DNA of 25,609 nt from Thermomicrobiales bacterium (GTDB taxonomy: Bacteria > Chloroflexota > Chloroflexia > Thermomicrobiales > UBA6265), in NCBI GenBank assembly GCA_030446955.1, contig JAUJMG010000011.1:1861-27469 (forward strand). Direction: 5' to 3'. Both the position numbers and the translations under genes were made by a program. Positions 14,316 through 22,772 of this stretch are shown here, piece by piece. The notes beneath the pieces are model-generated. The model did not search any database. It was not told the origin of the DNA and was given only the letters and a program-made list of their open reading frames with translations. Each line of letters starts with the position of its first letter. The first letter of the stretch is position 1.

Positions 14316-16433
14316 ATGCAGGTCACTTGTCGGTTGCTCTGCCAGATGTCCGTTCGCCGGAAAGCAGCTTGGCCAGGGGCCCTGCTGCTTCTCCTGCTTG
14401 GACTCGTACTGACGGCCGCCCTGCCGCACCACGCCGAGGCTCAGACGCGCAAGGCGATCGAGTGGGCACGGTTTGACGTGGATGTGGAACTGCGTCCTGA
14501 TGGCTCCTACCACGTCACAGAGCGGCAGACGATCAATTTCCAGGGCGGCCCATTCACCAGCGGTTTTCGTGACATTGCCCTGCGGAATATCGACGACGTT
14601 CGCAACGTCCAGGTCTCGGAAGAGACCGGCTCCGGATTGGTTCCCTACGCTCGGGTGTCGCCCGGCGCGTTCGACCGCGAGCCGGGCACCTACGCGGTGT
14701 CCGTCACCAATACCCTCGCAAAAGTCCAGTGGGGTTTCACCGCAACATCCAACCAGACGCGGACCTTCGTGGTCGAGTACGACGTGTTCGGAGCGCTCCG
14801 CTCCTACCTCAATCCCGAACCGCCGACCGAGCCGAACCAGCAGATTTGGTGGAACGCGGTGCCGGAAGAGATTACCGAGGTCGCGCCGGTCCGGGCGTCG
14901 ACGGTGAGGTTCATCCTTCCCCGCGCGGTCGACCCGGCGCAGACGCTGGCGGACCGGAACCAGGATGGTGAACCTGACGAGGTGCAGACGGATGGCCGCG
15001 TCTTCACCTTTTCCGAGGAGCGGAACCTGACGGCCGGCGAATCCTTCGAGCCCCGGCTTCAGTTCCCGGCGATGCTGAACGTGGCGCCGCCCTCCTGGCA
15101 AGCGACCGATGATGCCCAACGGCGCAGGGCAGAGGAGGTTGAAGGACGCAGTGCGGCCTTGAACGTCATCTTTATCGGCATTGGCCTCCTGCTTGCCGTG
15201 GGCGGCGGGATGGGCGCGTATGGGCTGTGGTATGCGCGAGGCCGCGACCCACACGCCGGCCTTGTCGCCGACTTCCTGCCGGAGCCCCCGGACGATCTGC
15301 CGCCGGGGGCGGCCGGCACCCTTCTCGACGAGACTGCTGACGAGCAGGACGTGGTTGCTACCCTCGTGGACCTGAGCCATCGGGGCATCGTCCGAATTGA
15401 GGAGACAGCCGGTGGCGGATTTCTCAGCTTCGGCGGGGGGCGGGATTTCCTCCTGACGCTGGTTGAGGGCCACCCCCGGGTCGCGCCGTTCGAGGAGGAT
15501 CTCCTGCGCTCCATCTTCGGCAACGAGCTCACCGGTGGGGAGACGGCCAAGCTGAGCGAGGTCAAACCCGGATTCGAGGCCGCGAAGCCGCAGCTAAAGG
15601 CCGACCTCTATGCGGAGTTGGTTCGCCGTGGCTACTTTCCCCGCTCGCCGGAGGAGACGCGCAGCAGATGGGCACAGCTTGGCACGATCGGGTTGGTACT
15701 CGCTGTCCTGGGGGGGTGTTTCGGGATCGCCACCGTGGGAGGCCTGGCGCCCTGGGTCTTGTTTCCGGCCGCGGTGCTGGTCATCCTGGCGTTGGTCGTG
15801 CGGCGGTTGAGTGGAGCCATGCCGCGCAAGACAGCAGCAGGATCGGAGGCAGCCGCCAAATGGCGGGCGTTCCGCAAGTACCTAGACGACATCGAGAAAT
15901 ATGAGCGGATTGATGGCGCGCCGGAGATCTTCGACAAGTACCTGCCCTACGCCGTGGCCTTTGGACTGGAGCGGTCGTGGGTTCAGAAGTTCGCGAGCGT
16001 CCAGACACCCACTCCCGCCTGGTTTGGCGGAGGCTTGGGAGGTCCCTTAGGCGGCGAGATCTTCGACCTCGATCCCTACCCCGGACGCCGGCGCTACGGT
16101 CGCGGGTACGGCGGTTATGGTGGCGGCACCGTAATTATTCCCGGCGGCGGGGGCTTCGGGGGCTTCGGCGGCGGTGACCGCGGGGGCAATCCGGATGCTG
16201 GGAATGGTGGCGGGTTCGATTTCCCGGATCTGCAAGGAAGCAGCGACCGGGCTGGGCGGTCCCTCCAGAGTTCCAGCGACAACTTCTTTGACATGCTCGG
16301 CACGGCGGCCGAGGTCTTCGGCGGTTTCTCCGGCGGCGGACGCGGTGGCGGCTGGGGAGGTGGCGGAGGTGGATTCGGCGGCGGTGGCAGATCCGGCGGA
16401 TCCTCCGGTGGCGGCGGCGGCGGCTTCAGTTAG
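14316..16433 (+). CDS. DUF2207 membrane protein with glycine-rich tail
   Basis: This is a predicted membrane protein of about 705 residues, function unknown, from a family widespread in Gram-positive-type bacteria. A signal peptide (SVRRKAAWPGALLLLLLGLV, with cleavage near AEA) leads into the extracytoplasmic DUF2207 domain (ERQTINFQGG, SGFRDIALRN). A transmembrane helix lies near residues 282-305, followed by a cytoplasmic domain containing DEQDVVATLVDLSHRGIVRI. A pair of helices spans about residues 455-495, and an extreme Gly-rich tail runs from about 568 to the end. Start choice: ATG 14316 has GAGGG upstream. ATG 14277 and ATG 14346 are also possible, and the signal peptide would tolerate any of them. 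It heads the envelope gene block, with the glycosyltransferase 55 bases downstream. Confidence 0.88.
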   Translation: MQVTCRLLCQMSVRRKAAWPGALLLLLLGLVLTAALPHHAEAQTRKAIEWARFDVDVELRPDGSYHVTERQTINFQGGPFTSGFRDIALRNIDDVRNVQVSEETGSGLVPYARVSPGAFDREPGTYAVSVTNTLAKVQWGFTATSNQTRTFVVEYDVFGALRSYLNPEPPTEPNQQIWWNAVPEEITEVAPVRASTVRFILPRAVDPAQTLADRNQDGEPDEVQTDGRVFTFSEERNLTAGESFEPRLQFPAMLNVAPPSWQATDDAQRRRAEEVEGRSAALNVIFIGIGLLLAVGGGMGAYGLWYARGRDPHAGLVADFLPEPPDDLPPGAAGTLLDETADEQDVVATLVDLSHRGIVRIEETAGGGFLSFGGGRDFLLTLVEGHPRVAPFEEDLLRSIFGNELTGGETAKLSEVKPGFEAAKPQLKADLYAELVRRGYFPRSPEETRSRWAQLGTIGLVLAVLGGCFGIATVGGLAPWVLFPAAVLVILALVVRRLSGAMPRKTAAGSEAAAKWRAFRKYLDDIEKYERIDGAPEIFDKYLPYAVAFGLERSWVQKFASVQTPTPAWFGGGLGGPLGGEIFDLDPYPGRRRYGRGYGGYGGGTVIIPGGGGFGGFGGGDRGGNPDAGNGGGFDFPDLQGSSDRAGRSLQSSSDNFFDMLGTAAEVFGGFSGGGRGGGWGGGGGGFGGGGRSGGSSGGGGGGFS

Positions 16434-16488
16434 CGGGCTCCGGCTGAGAAGGCAATCCCCGTCGAACTGCATCGCGGAGAGAACGAGG

Positions 16489-17454
16489 GTGCCGGGAAGC
16501 GAGACCGTCACGGTGCTCGGCGTCCGAGTGGACGTGCTGAACGAGCAGGATGTCCGTGACCGCCTGCGTGCGGCGTTGCTCGATCCATGGGATGGGAACT
16601 GCCGGCACGTGGCGACGCTCAACCCGGAGTACGTGATGGCCGCCCGGGGTGATCCCGGCTTCGCCGCCGCGCTCGCCAGGGCGGACGTGGTGACCGCCGA
16701 CGGGATTGGGCTGGCGGTGGCGGCTCGCCTGCAGAGTAGCGGGCTCTTGAGCCGATTGCCCGCCCGGGTGACGGGCGTAGACGTGACCGAGTGGTTGGCC
16801 GCGGAGATCGCTCATGGCCGGCCCCTCTTTCTCCTCGGCGGAGGCCAGGGCGTGGCGGATGCTGCGGCCGACACGCTGAGGCGTCGCTTCCCTGGCGTCG
16901 AGGTGGCGGGCACGTGGGGCGGCGGGACGCCGCGACTGGAGGACGACCATCAGGCGCTGACATGGATCAGGGAATCGCGAGCGCACGTGCTGCTGGTGGC
17001 CTACGGGGCGCCGGGACAAGTACTGTGGATCGACCGCAACCGGGCGGCGTTAGCAACCGCCGGGGTTCGTCTGGCCGTCGGAGTGGGGGGGGCAATGGAC
17101 TACCTCGCGGGTCGGGTGCCGCGAGCACCGGCTCTGATCCGGCGCCTGGGTTTGGAGTGGCTATACCGGCTTGTTCGTGAGCCCTGGCGATGGCGCCGTC
17201 AGCTTGTGCTGCCCCGGTTTGCGCTGCTGGCCATCCTGGAATGGCTCTGGCGGCGCGGAAACCGAGCGGGCCGATACGTGCGGCGGATGGAACCCGAAGG
17301 ACGATCGTCCACTTCGCCGCAGAACCCTCCTACGATCGGTGCTCCTGGAGATGGCGGGGGCATCGGAGGTCAACCACGGTTGGGGATCCAGGGTGCGTCC
17401 GGAACAGATGGACCACGACCTGACGAGGTGCTCGCGCCGGACAACGACAGGTAG
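16489..17454 (+). CDS. WecG/TagA/CpsF-family glycosyltransferase (GT26)
   Basis: The GT26 family transfers N-acetylmannosamine or its uronic acid onto a lipid-linked sugar during teichoic acid, enterobacterial common antigen or exopolysaccharide synthesis. Conserved blocks are TLNPEYVMAARGDPGFAAAL near residue 43, then ADVVTADGIGLAVAARL, RVTGVDV, LFLLGGGQGVADAAA, VLLVAYGAPGQVLWIDRN and AVGVGGAMDYLAGRVPRAP. The membrane-associating C-terminal WLYRLVREPWRWRRQ follows. The protein has 321 residues against about 240 typical; the extra 55 are a low-complexity hydrophilic tail. GTG 16489 follows GGAGAG at 8 bases and gives the right N-terminus. A longer upstream frame only overlaps the previous gene. 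The donor and acceptor sugars cannot be told from sequence. Confidence 0.9.
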   Translation: MPGSETVTVLGVRVDVLNEQDVRDRLRAALLDPWDGNCRHVATLNPEYVMAARGDPGFAAALARADVVTADGIGLAVAARLQSSGLLSRLPARVTGVDVTEWLAAEIAHGRPLFLLGGGQGVADAAADTLRRRFPGVEVAGTWGGGTPRLEDDHQALTWIRESRAHVLLVAYGAPGQVLWIDRNRAALATAGVRLAVGVGGAMDYLAGRVPRAPALIRRLGLEWLYRLVREPWRWRRQLVLPRFALLAILEWLWRRGNRAGRYVRRMEPEGRSSTSPQNPPTIGAPGDGGGIGGQPRLGIQGASGTDGPRPDEVLAPDNDR

Positions 17455-17716
17455 AAATCAACAACCCTCTCCCGGGCACTGAGGTTTGGATCCCGGAGCA
17501 GACCGGGGCGCTGTGCGTCAGGGTCGGCCGATACGGATTTTGGTGTCGATGAGTGAGCGTTCGGCGACGGTCGGAAGACCGGCAATGACGTATCCTTGAA
17601 GGGCAGACGCGCTTTGGACGCAGCAAGCTCATCGTGGGGTAAGGGTCATCCTCCCGCCCTAGCGGCCTGAGGCGTGTGGTGTCCCGTTCCTTTCCAGCCA
17701 GGATGTGATCTTTCCC
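17455..17716. other. Intergenic gap within the envelope block
   Basis: These 262 bases carry no recognisable gene. A short stem, CGGTC-GGAA-GACCG, lies near 17570. No clear promoter is seen, although the gap is long enough to restart transcription for the zinc-ribbon and heptose genes. Confidence 0.3.
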
Positions 17717-18271
17717 ATGGCCGTGATCGACGAGTTTCCGACGACCCGCGGGCAGGTGCCCTGTTCGTATCACCCGGCCGTGATGACGGGTCTGCGCTGC
17801 TCGCGATGCGGCAAGCCGATCTGTCCCAAGTGTGGCGTCCGTACTCCGGTCGGGCTCCGCTGCCCGGACTGCGCGGGCGTTCGCGGTCTGCCGACCTACC
17901 GCACGGGCTCGACGACCCTGGCGAAGGCAGGGGGAGTGGGGCTCGCGATTGCGCTCGTTGTCGGGGTGTTGTGGGGGATCGCGCCGGGGTGGGGGTTCTA
18001 CCTAGCCCTCGCCTTGGGGTTTGGGGTCGCGGAGGGGATCGCCTGGGCAAGCAACGCCAAACGTGGCCCAGATCTGCAACTGCTGGCGCTGGCGCTCGTC
18101 GCGCTTGGCTTAGTGGTCAGCCGCGTGGTCCTCGCGCAGCGGCTCGGCATCCCGTGGTCGGCGATCAACCAATTGTCGGAGCCGGTTGTCTTCTACATGC
18201 GGCTCCGGTTGATCCCGGACGTGCTCTATGCTCTGCTGCCGTTCCTGATCGCCTGGGTGAGGTTCCGGTGA
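17717..18271 (+). CDS. Zinc-ribbon membrane protein of unknown function
   Basis: The N-terminal 50 residues are a B-box-like zinc-binding module: CSYHPAVMTGLRCSRCGKP and ICPKCGVRTP, then LRCPDC. It has four CxxC-type pairs plus a His. The same module caps many actinobacterial and Chloroflexi membrane proteins, often rhomboid proteases. Here the rest is hydrophobic (about four segments: VGLAIALVVGVLWGI, FYLALALGFGVAEGIAWAS, LQLLALALVALGLVVSRVVL, and a C-terminal LIPDVLYALLPFLIAWV). I see no rhomboid GxSG or His catalytic motif. Start: ATG 17717 is preferred over the in-frame GTG 17705, because AGGA at 17700 is too close to the latter. It ends 40 bases before the heptose kinase and is probably in one transcript with it. 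The function is unknown. Confidence 0.8.
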   Translation: MAVIDEFPTTRGQVPCSYHPAVMTGLRCSRCGKPICPKCGVRTPVGLRCPDCAGVRGLPTYRTGSTTLAKAGGVGLAIALVVGVLWGIAPGWGFYLALALGFGVAEGIAWASNAKRGPDLQLLALALVALGLVVSRVVLAQRLGIPWSAINQLSEPVVFYMRLRLIPDVLYALLPFLIAWVRFR

Positions 18272-18311
18272 GGATGCCCAGGAAGCCGCGGGCTCTGAGG
18301 GTCACTCGCTA

Positions 18312-19301
18312 ATGGCTGACGGCTTGTCCGACCTCCTCCCCCGGTTGGCGGGCGTCCGTGTGCTCGTCGTCGGGGATTTGTTTCTGGATCGATTGATCTG
18401 CGGGCGGGTGACACGGATCTCGCGGGAGGCGCCGGTGCCGGTGCTGGAGGAGACCCGGCAAACGGAGTTGCCAGGTGGTGGGACCGCGCCCGCGCTCGGG
18501 ATCCTCGCTCTCGGTGGTGTCGCGGAGCAGGTTGGGCTGGTGGGGACCGACGCGGATGGTGATCTCCTGCGTGGCCTCCTGTCGGCGCGAGGCGTCGGGA
18601 CAGGGGGCGTCGTTGCCGACGCAGCCCGGCCGACCACGGTCAAGACGCGCATCGTGGCCGAGGGCTTTCTGGTCTACCCCCAGCAGGTGGCACGGATCGA
18701 CCGGATCGATCGCACCCCGGTGAGTGGGGTGGTGGAGGGAGCGCTGATCGGCGCGATCCGGGCAGCGGCGACGGAGGTCGATGCGGTGCTGATTTCCGAC
18801 TACCAGACAGGTGTGGTGACACCTGGCGTGATTGAGGCGATCCTCCAAGCTGCGGGAAATCGGATCACCACGACGGTGGACGCTCAAGGTGATCCCGGGC
18901 GATACGCGGGGTTTGATCTCGTCAAATGCAACGAAGCGGAGGCGGAGCAGGCCCTGGGCGCCCCAGTGACACCCCCGCGCCTCGTCGCGTGGCGGGAGCG
19001 GCTTGGCTGCCGGATGGTCGCCGTGACACGGGGTGGAGCGAGCGCCCTGCTCGTTCACCCTGGTGGAATCGAGGAGGTGCCGGCAGCGAACCGCAGCGAG
19101 GTCTACGACGTCACGGGCGCTGGTGACACCGTCATTGCGGTTCTGACCGCTGCCCTGGTCGCTGGAGCACCGCCGAGGCAGGCGCTGGAGTTGGCCCAAC
19201 TGGCTGGAGGCATCGCGGTTCGCAAGTGGGGCAATGTTCCGGTTGATGCCGCCGAGCTTGCGGCAGCCGTGTCGACCCGGGAGCCGGAGTGGTCCGCTTG
19301 A
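18312..19301 (+). CDS. Heptose-7-phosphate kinase (RfaE1/HldA-like, PfkB family)
   Basis: This is a ribokinase-family sugar kinase, 329 residues, closest in pattern to the N-terminal domain of HldE (RfaE). That enzyme phosphorylates D-glycero-D-manno-heptose 7-phosphate at C1. Features are VLVVGDLFLDRLICGRVTRIS near residue 18, LPGGGTAPALGILALGG, TVKTRIVAEG, LISDYQTGVVTPGVI, VKCNEAEAEQALG, and the PfkB signature DVTGAGDTVIAVLTAAL with the catalytic Asp. The bifunctional HldE of Gram-negative bacteria carries the nucleotidyltransferase in the same chain; here it is a separate, overlapping gene (TGATG). Other PfkB substrates cannot be excluded, but the partner makes the heptose pathway likely. 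Confidence 0.87.
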   Translation: MADGLSDLLPRLAGVRVLVVGDLFLDRLICGRVTRISREAPVPVLEETRQTELPGGGTAPALGILALGGVAEQVGLVGTDADGDLLRGLLSARGVGTGGVVADAARPTTVKTRIVAEGFLVYPQQVARIDRIDRTPVSGVVEGALIGAIRAAATEVDAVLISDYQTGVVTPGVIEAILQAAGNRITTTVDAQGDPGRYAGFDLVKCNEAEAEQALGAPVTPPRLVAWRERLGCRMVAVTRGGASALLVHPGGIEEVPAANRSEVYDVTGAGDTVIAVLTAALVAGAPPRQALELAQLAGGIAVRKWGNVPVDAAELAAAVSTREPEWSA

Positions 19302-19804
19302 TGGGAACGGTTGTGGAGCGGGCGTCCCTTGAAGAATTGGGGGAACGGCTCCGAGCCGAGGGGCTCCGTGTTGTCTTCACCAATGGGCACTTCGATCTCC
19401 TGCACGTGGGTCACCTTCGCTCCCTCCAGGCAGCGCGCCGGCTAGGGGATGTGCTGGTCGTAGGCGTCAACGATGATGCGACGACCCGGCGGCGCAAGGG
19501 ACTGACTCGGCCGATCGTGCCGGAGGCGGAGCGGGCGGAGTTGCTCGCCGGTCTCGCCTGCGTTGACTACGTGGCGGTCTTCGGCGAGGAGACGGCGGAG
19601 CAGACCGTGGTCCTCCTGCGGCCGGACGTCTACGCCAAGGGGGGAGATTACGCCGCCACACCCGAGGAAGAGGCGGCCGGGCGAACCCCATTGCCAGAGG
19701 CGGCCGTCGTCCGTGCTTATGGTGGCGAGGTCGCCACTATCCCCTTAGTTCCCGGCCGCTCCACCACCGCGTTGGAACAGGCGATTCGGACAGCGGCGAC
19801 GTGA
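19301..19804 (+). CDS. Heptose-1-phosphate adenylyltransferase-like (RfaE2/HldC)
   Basis: This is a small nucleotidyltransferase of the cytidylyltransferase superfamily, 167 residues. It is expected to activate heptose 1-phosphate to ADP-heptose. The HxGH nucleotide-binding motif is visible as TNGHFDLLHVGHLRSL, followed by VVGVNDDATTRRRKG, RPIVPEAERAELLAGL and VYAKGGDY, all matching RfaE2. The ATG at 19301 shares its A with the TGA stop of the kinase gene (TGATG), so translation is coupled. A GTG at 19289 in the same frame, with CCGGAG nearby, is an alternative giving 171 residues. The product is probably used for a surface glycan, since MurJ and a GT26 enzyme flank the pair. Confidence 0.88.
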   Translation: MGTVVERASLEELGERLRAEGLRVVFTNGHFDLLHVGHLRSLQAARRLGDVLVVGVNDDATTRRRKGLTRPIVPEAERAELLAGLACVDYVAVFGEETAEQTVVLLRPDVYAKGGDYAATPEEEAAGRTPLPEAAVVRAYGGEVATIPLVPGRSTTALEQAIRTAAT

Positions 19805-19847
19805 TCCCGGGTCGTCGATCGCACAATTCCCGCCGGTTGCCCGGGCT

Positions 19848-21545
19848 TTGGCATCACACGACAGCACCCTTACATCCACTCGTGTGACGGTCGTGACCGC
19901 CCCGCAGGAACGCTCGGCATCCAGTGATCCCATAGCCGGATCGTCCGCCACATCCGGGATCGCGACAGCCGCGCTGATCATCATGCTTGGCAACGTGCTC
20001 AGCCGGGCGCTTGGGTTGGCACGGGAGCAACTTGCTTCTGGCCTCTTCGGTACCGGTGACGCCATTGCCGCGTTCACCGTCGCCGACAACGTTCACACCC
20101 TCGTGTTCGATCTGGCCGTGAGTGGAATGCTGCAGGCCGCCTTGATCCCCACCCTCGCCCAGTGGGCGGCGCCGGACTCAGCCACCCGAGCAGAGCTGCG
20201 ACGAATCTCCGGGGCGCTGCTCACGCTCGTGTTGCTAGTGGTCGGTACCGTCACATCGCTCGGCATCGTCTTCGCCCCGGCTCTTGTCCGGGGGATGACG
20301 GCACTGGGTGGGGGCGAGGAGGCGCGGGGACCGGAGACGGTCGCGCTCACAATCACGCTCGTGCGGTGGGTTCTGCCGGCGGTGCTGCTCCTGAGCGCGG
20401 GGACGGTGCTGATGGCCGTCCTCTACGCGCTGGGCCGCGTGACTGCCCCATCACTCTCCCTGGCGGCCCGAAATGCGGCCATCGTGACATCCGTCACCCT
20501 CCTCTCTGGAACATTGGGGGTGCGGAGTCTCGCGCTCGGGATCGTCGTCGGGGCGGGACTGATCGTCCTGCTGCAGCTGCTGCCGCTGCGGCGGTGCGGG
20601 GCGCTGCCCCGACCCAACCTGGCGTTCGGGCATCCGGCAGTGCGCGAGACCCTGCGGCTCTACCTGCCGATCTTTCTCGGTTTGATGGTCAGCACGGTGG
20701 CGGTCGTGATCGACCGTAACCTTGCCTGGGGAGCGGGCGAAGACGCGCTCGGCGCGATGCGCTACGCGACAACACTGGTGCAGCTGGTGCTCGGGCTCGT
20801 CGCGGCGGCGATCTCACTGGCGGCACTGCCCACGCTCTCTCGCCACCACGCGGCCGGGGATGAGGCGGCGTTCCGGGAGACCCTTGGGCGCGCCCTCGCG
20901 ATGGTCACACTGCTCATCTTGCCGGCAACTCTAGGGCTGGCAGCTATTGGCCGACCGACCGTGGAGCTGCTGTTCGGGCACGGCCAGACAGGTGATGCCG
21001 AGGCTCGGATGATCTGGGTGGCCTTGCTCGGCTACCTTCCTGGCACCCTCTGCGCTGCCTATGACCAGGTGCTGATCTTTGCGTTCTACGCCCGGCGCAA
21101 CACCCGCACCCCGGTGCTGGTTGGAGTAGCGGCAGTTGGCGTCTACTTCTTGGTCGCGGTCTCCTTGGTGCGACCATTCGGGATGCTCGGGCTGGTGCTC
21201 GCGAACTCCGCGCAATTCGCCGCCCACGCGGCGGTCATGTGGGTGCTGGCGCGACGGGGGTTTGGCGTGGGCGACGCGGCGCTGGCTCGGAGCGCCACAC
21301 GATGCGCGCTGGCGGCGCTCGGTAGCGCCGTGACCTCCTTCGTCTCCTGGTGGGTGCTCCTGACGCTGATCCCGGAGCCTAGCGGTGACACCGCAGGAGT
21401 GGTGCGGGAGATGGCACTGGTCGCTATCCCCATCACCCTTGGAGGCCTGGTCTATGTTGTCGCACTCCACACCCTGCGGGTGGAGGAGATGGCGCTGCTC
21501 CGGCGCGGGCTGCTCCGGCGCGTGCTGCCGCGCTTCGTGGGCTGA
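19848..21545 (+). CDS. murJ: Lipid II flippase MurJ / MviN family
   Basis: This is a multi-pass membrane protein of 565 residues in the MOP superfamily. MurJ flips lipid-linked peptidoglycan precursor across the membrane. Diagnostic segments are LIIMLGNVLSRALGLAREQL, FTVADNVHTLVFDLAVSGML, ALIPTLAQWA, FLGLMVSTVAVVIDRNLAW, and VQLVLGLVAAAISLAALPTL. Another is VELLFGHGQTGDAEARMI near residue 375, and there are about 14 hydrophobic helices. The TTG start at 19848 is the longest option. GTG 19884 would remove 12 poorly conserved residues, and neither has a strong ribosome binding site. It follows the heptose genes by 43 bases. Family-level assignment is secure; homologues that flip other lipid-linked glycans exist, so the peptidoglycan role is an inference. 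Confidence 0.87.
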   Translation: MASHDSTLTSTRVTVVTAPQERSASSDPIAGSSATSGIATAALIIMLGNVLSRALGLAREQLASGLFGTGDAIAAFTVADNVHTLVFDLAVSGMLQAALIPTLAQWAAPDSATRAELRRISGALLTLVLLVVGTVTSLGIVFAPALVRGMTALGGGEEARGPETVALTITLVRWVLPAVLLLSAGTVLMAVLYALGRVTAPSLSLAARNAAIVTSVTLLSGTLGVRSLALGIVVGAGLIVLLQLLPLRRCGALPRPNLAFGHPAVRETLRLYLPIFLGLMVSTVAVVIDRNLAWGAGEDALGAMRYATTLVQLVLGLVAAAISLAALPTLSRHHAAGDEAAFRETLGRALAMVTLLILPATLGLAAIGRPTVELLFGHGQTGDAEARMIWVALLGYLPGTLCAAYDQVLIFAFYARRNTRTPVLVGVAAVGVYFLVAVSLVRPFGMLGLVLANSAQFAAHAAVMWVLARRGFGVGDAALARSATRCALAALGSAVTSFVSWWVLLTLIPEPSGDTAGVVREMALVAIPITLGGLVYVVALHTLRVEEMALLRRGLLRRVLPRFVG

Positions 21546-21666
21546 CCTTGGGGCCGTTCTGGGCGACGGCGAGTGGCTAGGGACGATCGACGGACCGGCG
21601 AGGCCGAGCGATACGGGGTGACTGGGGGTTCGAGGCGTGGCGGAGCGAGGGGAGGGTGTTGACTCC

Positions 21667-22650
21667 ATGACAGGCGGCGAGGGACGGGCGCTGATCCTGG
21701 CCGATATTGAGGGAGTCGTCGGGGTCGACGATTGGCGGGACATCCTGGGGTCCGGTGAGGGATACGCGACGGCGTGCCGGAACTATGCCCTGGACGTCAA
21801 TGCGGCAGTGCGTGGGCTGCGGGCGGGCGGATCGCTGGACGTGCTGGTGGTTGATACCCACGCCGCCGGCACCAATCTCGCCCCCGCGGATCTGGAAGGA
21901 TGCCATCTGATTCAAGGCCCGAGCATCCTGGAGCGGATCGAGGATGCGTTCACCACGGGGGGTGATGCGCTGGTGCTGCTGGGCTTCCACGCCGCGGCGG
22001 GCACCCCGGACGGATTCGTTCCCCACTCCTTCGCCGTGCAGACGAGATCGTGGCTGAACGGCCACCTGGCGGGCGAGCCGGCGTTCTACGCCCTGTTGGC
22101 CGGGTCACGCGGGGTGCCCACCGTGCTCGTGACCGGGGACGGCCAAACGATCGCGCAACTGCGCCCCTTCGCCCCGGGCGTCACCAGCGTCAAAACCAAA
22201 GAATCGCTGTCCCCCTGGCTGGCAACGTCGTTCGCTGCGGCAACTACGCGGGAGGAGATTGAGTCTGCTGCCGGTGCCGCGTATCGCGATCGGGCGGCCA
22301 CTTCTCCCTCGATTCTGGAAGAACCAATTGAGTTGAAGGTCGAGACGCAGACCGAAGTGGCGGCACCTCTTGTCGCCGGAGTGCCGGGGATGACCCGGAC
22401 CGAGGGGCGGACATCCGTCTTCCGAGGGGCGTGGCCGGAAGTCTGGCGAGCCTTCGTGACCGCGAACAGCCTCGCCGCGCTGGCTACCTCGGCGGGCGGG
22501 AGTTGGTACCACGGACCCATCCCCGGCTCCCTGGTGGAACGCCTGCGCGGGGTGGCGGGGGAAGCAGGGCAGGCACAGATCGGCGCCTACTACGCGGCCC
22601 AGTTTTCACCGCCGTGGGGCCCTGCCTGTCCGTCAGAGGCGATGCCGTAG
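21667..22650 (+). CDS. M55-family D-aminopeptidase-like metallopeptidase
   Basis: The family (DppA type) releases N-terminal D-amino acids from short peptides using a zinc centre; self-compartmentalising decamers are known. Candidate ligands are all visible: Asp and Glu in LADIEGVVGVDDW near residue 10, His in VVDTHAAGTNLAPADLEG, His in LLGFHAAAGTPDGFVPHSFA, and Glu in LNGHLAGEPAFYALLAG. The protein is 327 residues from ATG 21667, which has GGAGGG about 10 bases upstream. A GTG at 21637 would add 10 non-conserved residues. The C-terminal region (WPEVWRAFVTANSLAAL) also matches the family. It is transcribed alone and convergently with larC. Possible work on cell-wall D-peptides would fit the adjacent MurJ but is inferred. 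Confidence 0.87.
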   Translation: MTGGEGRALILADIEGVVGVDDWRDILGSGEGYATACRNYALDVNAAVRGLRAGGSLDVLVVDTHAAGTNLAPADLEGCHLIQGPSILERIEDAFTTGGDALVLLGFHAAAGTPDGFVPHSFAVQTRSWLNGHLAGEPAFYALLAGSRGVPTVLVTGDGQTIAQLRPFAPGVTSVKTKESLSPWLATSFAAATTREEIESAAGAAYRDRAATSPSILEEPIELKVETQTEVAAPLVAGVPGMTRTEGRTSVFRGAWPEVWRAFVTANSLAALATSAGGSWYHGPIPGSLVERLRGVAGEAGQAQIGAYYAAQFSPPWGPACPSEAMP

Positions 22651-22772
22651 GGTGTCTATGGGCTCCGGCCGCGGCTCTGAGGCTTCATTCCCTTGGTGAC
22701 GGATGCCCGCACGGTGGACCATTGCAAGGCTTCGAACGGGGTGTGGGTGAGGCAATGTGTCCGGCAGGCTCC

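Noticed and set aside
14310..15473. Long minus-strand frame opposite the DUF2207 gene
   Set aside because: No motifs; antisense to a gene with a signal peptide and family features.
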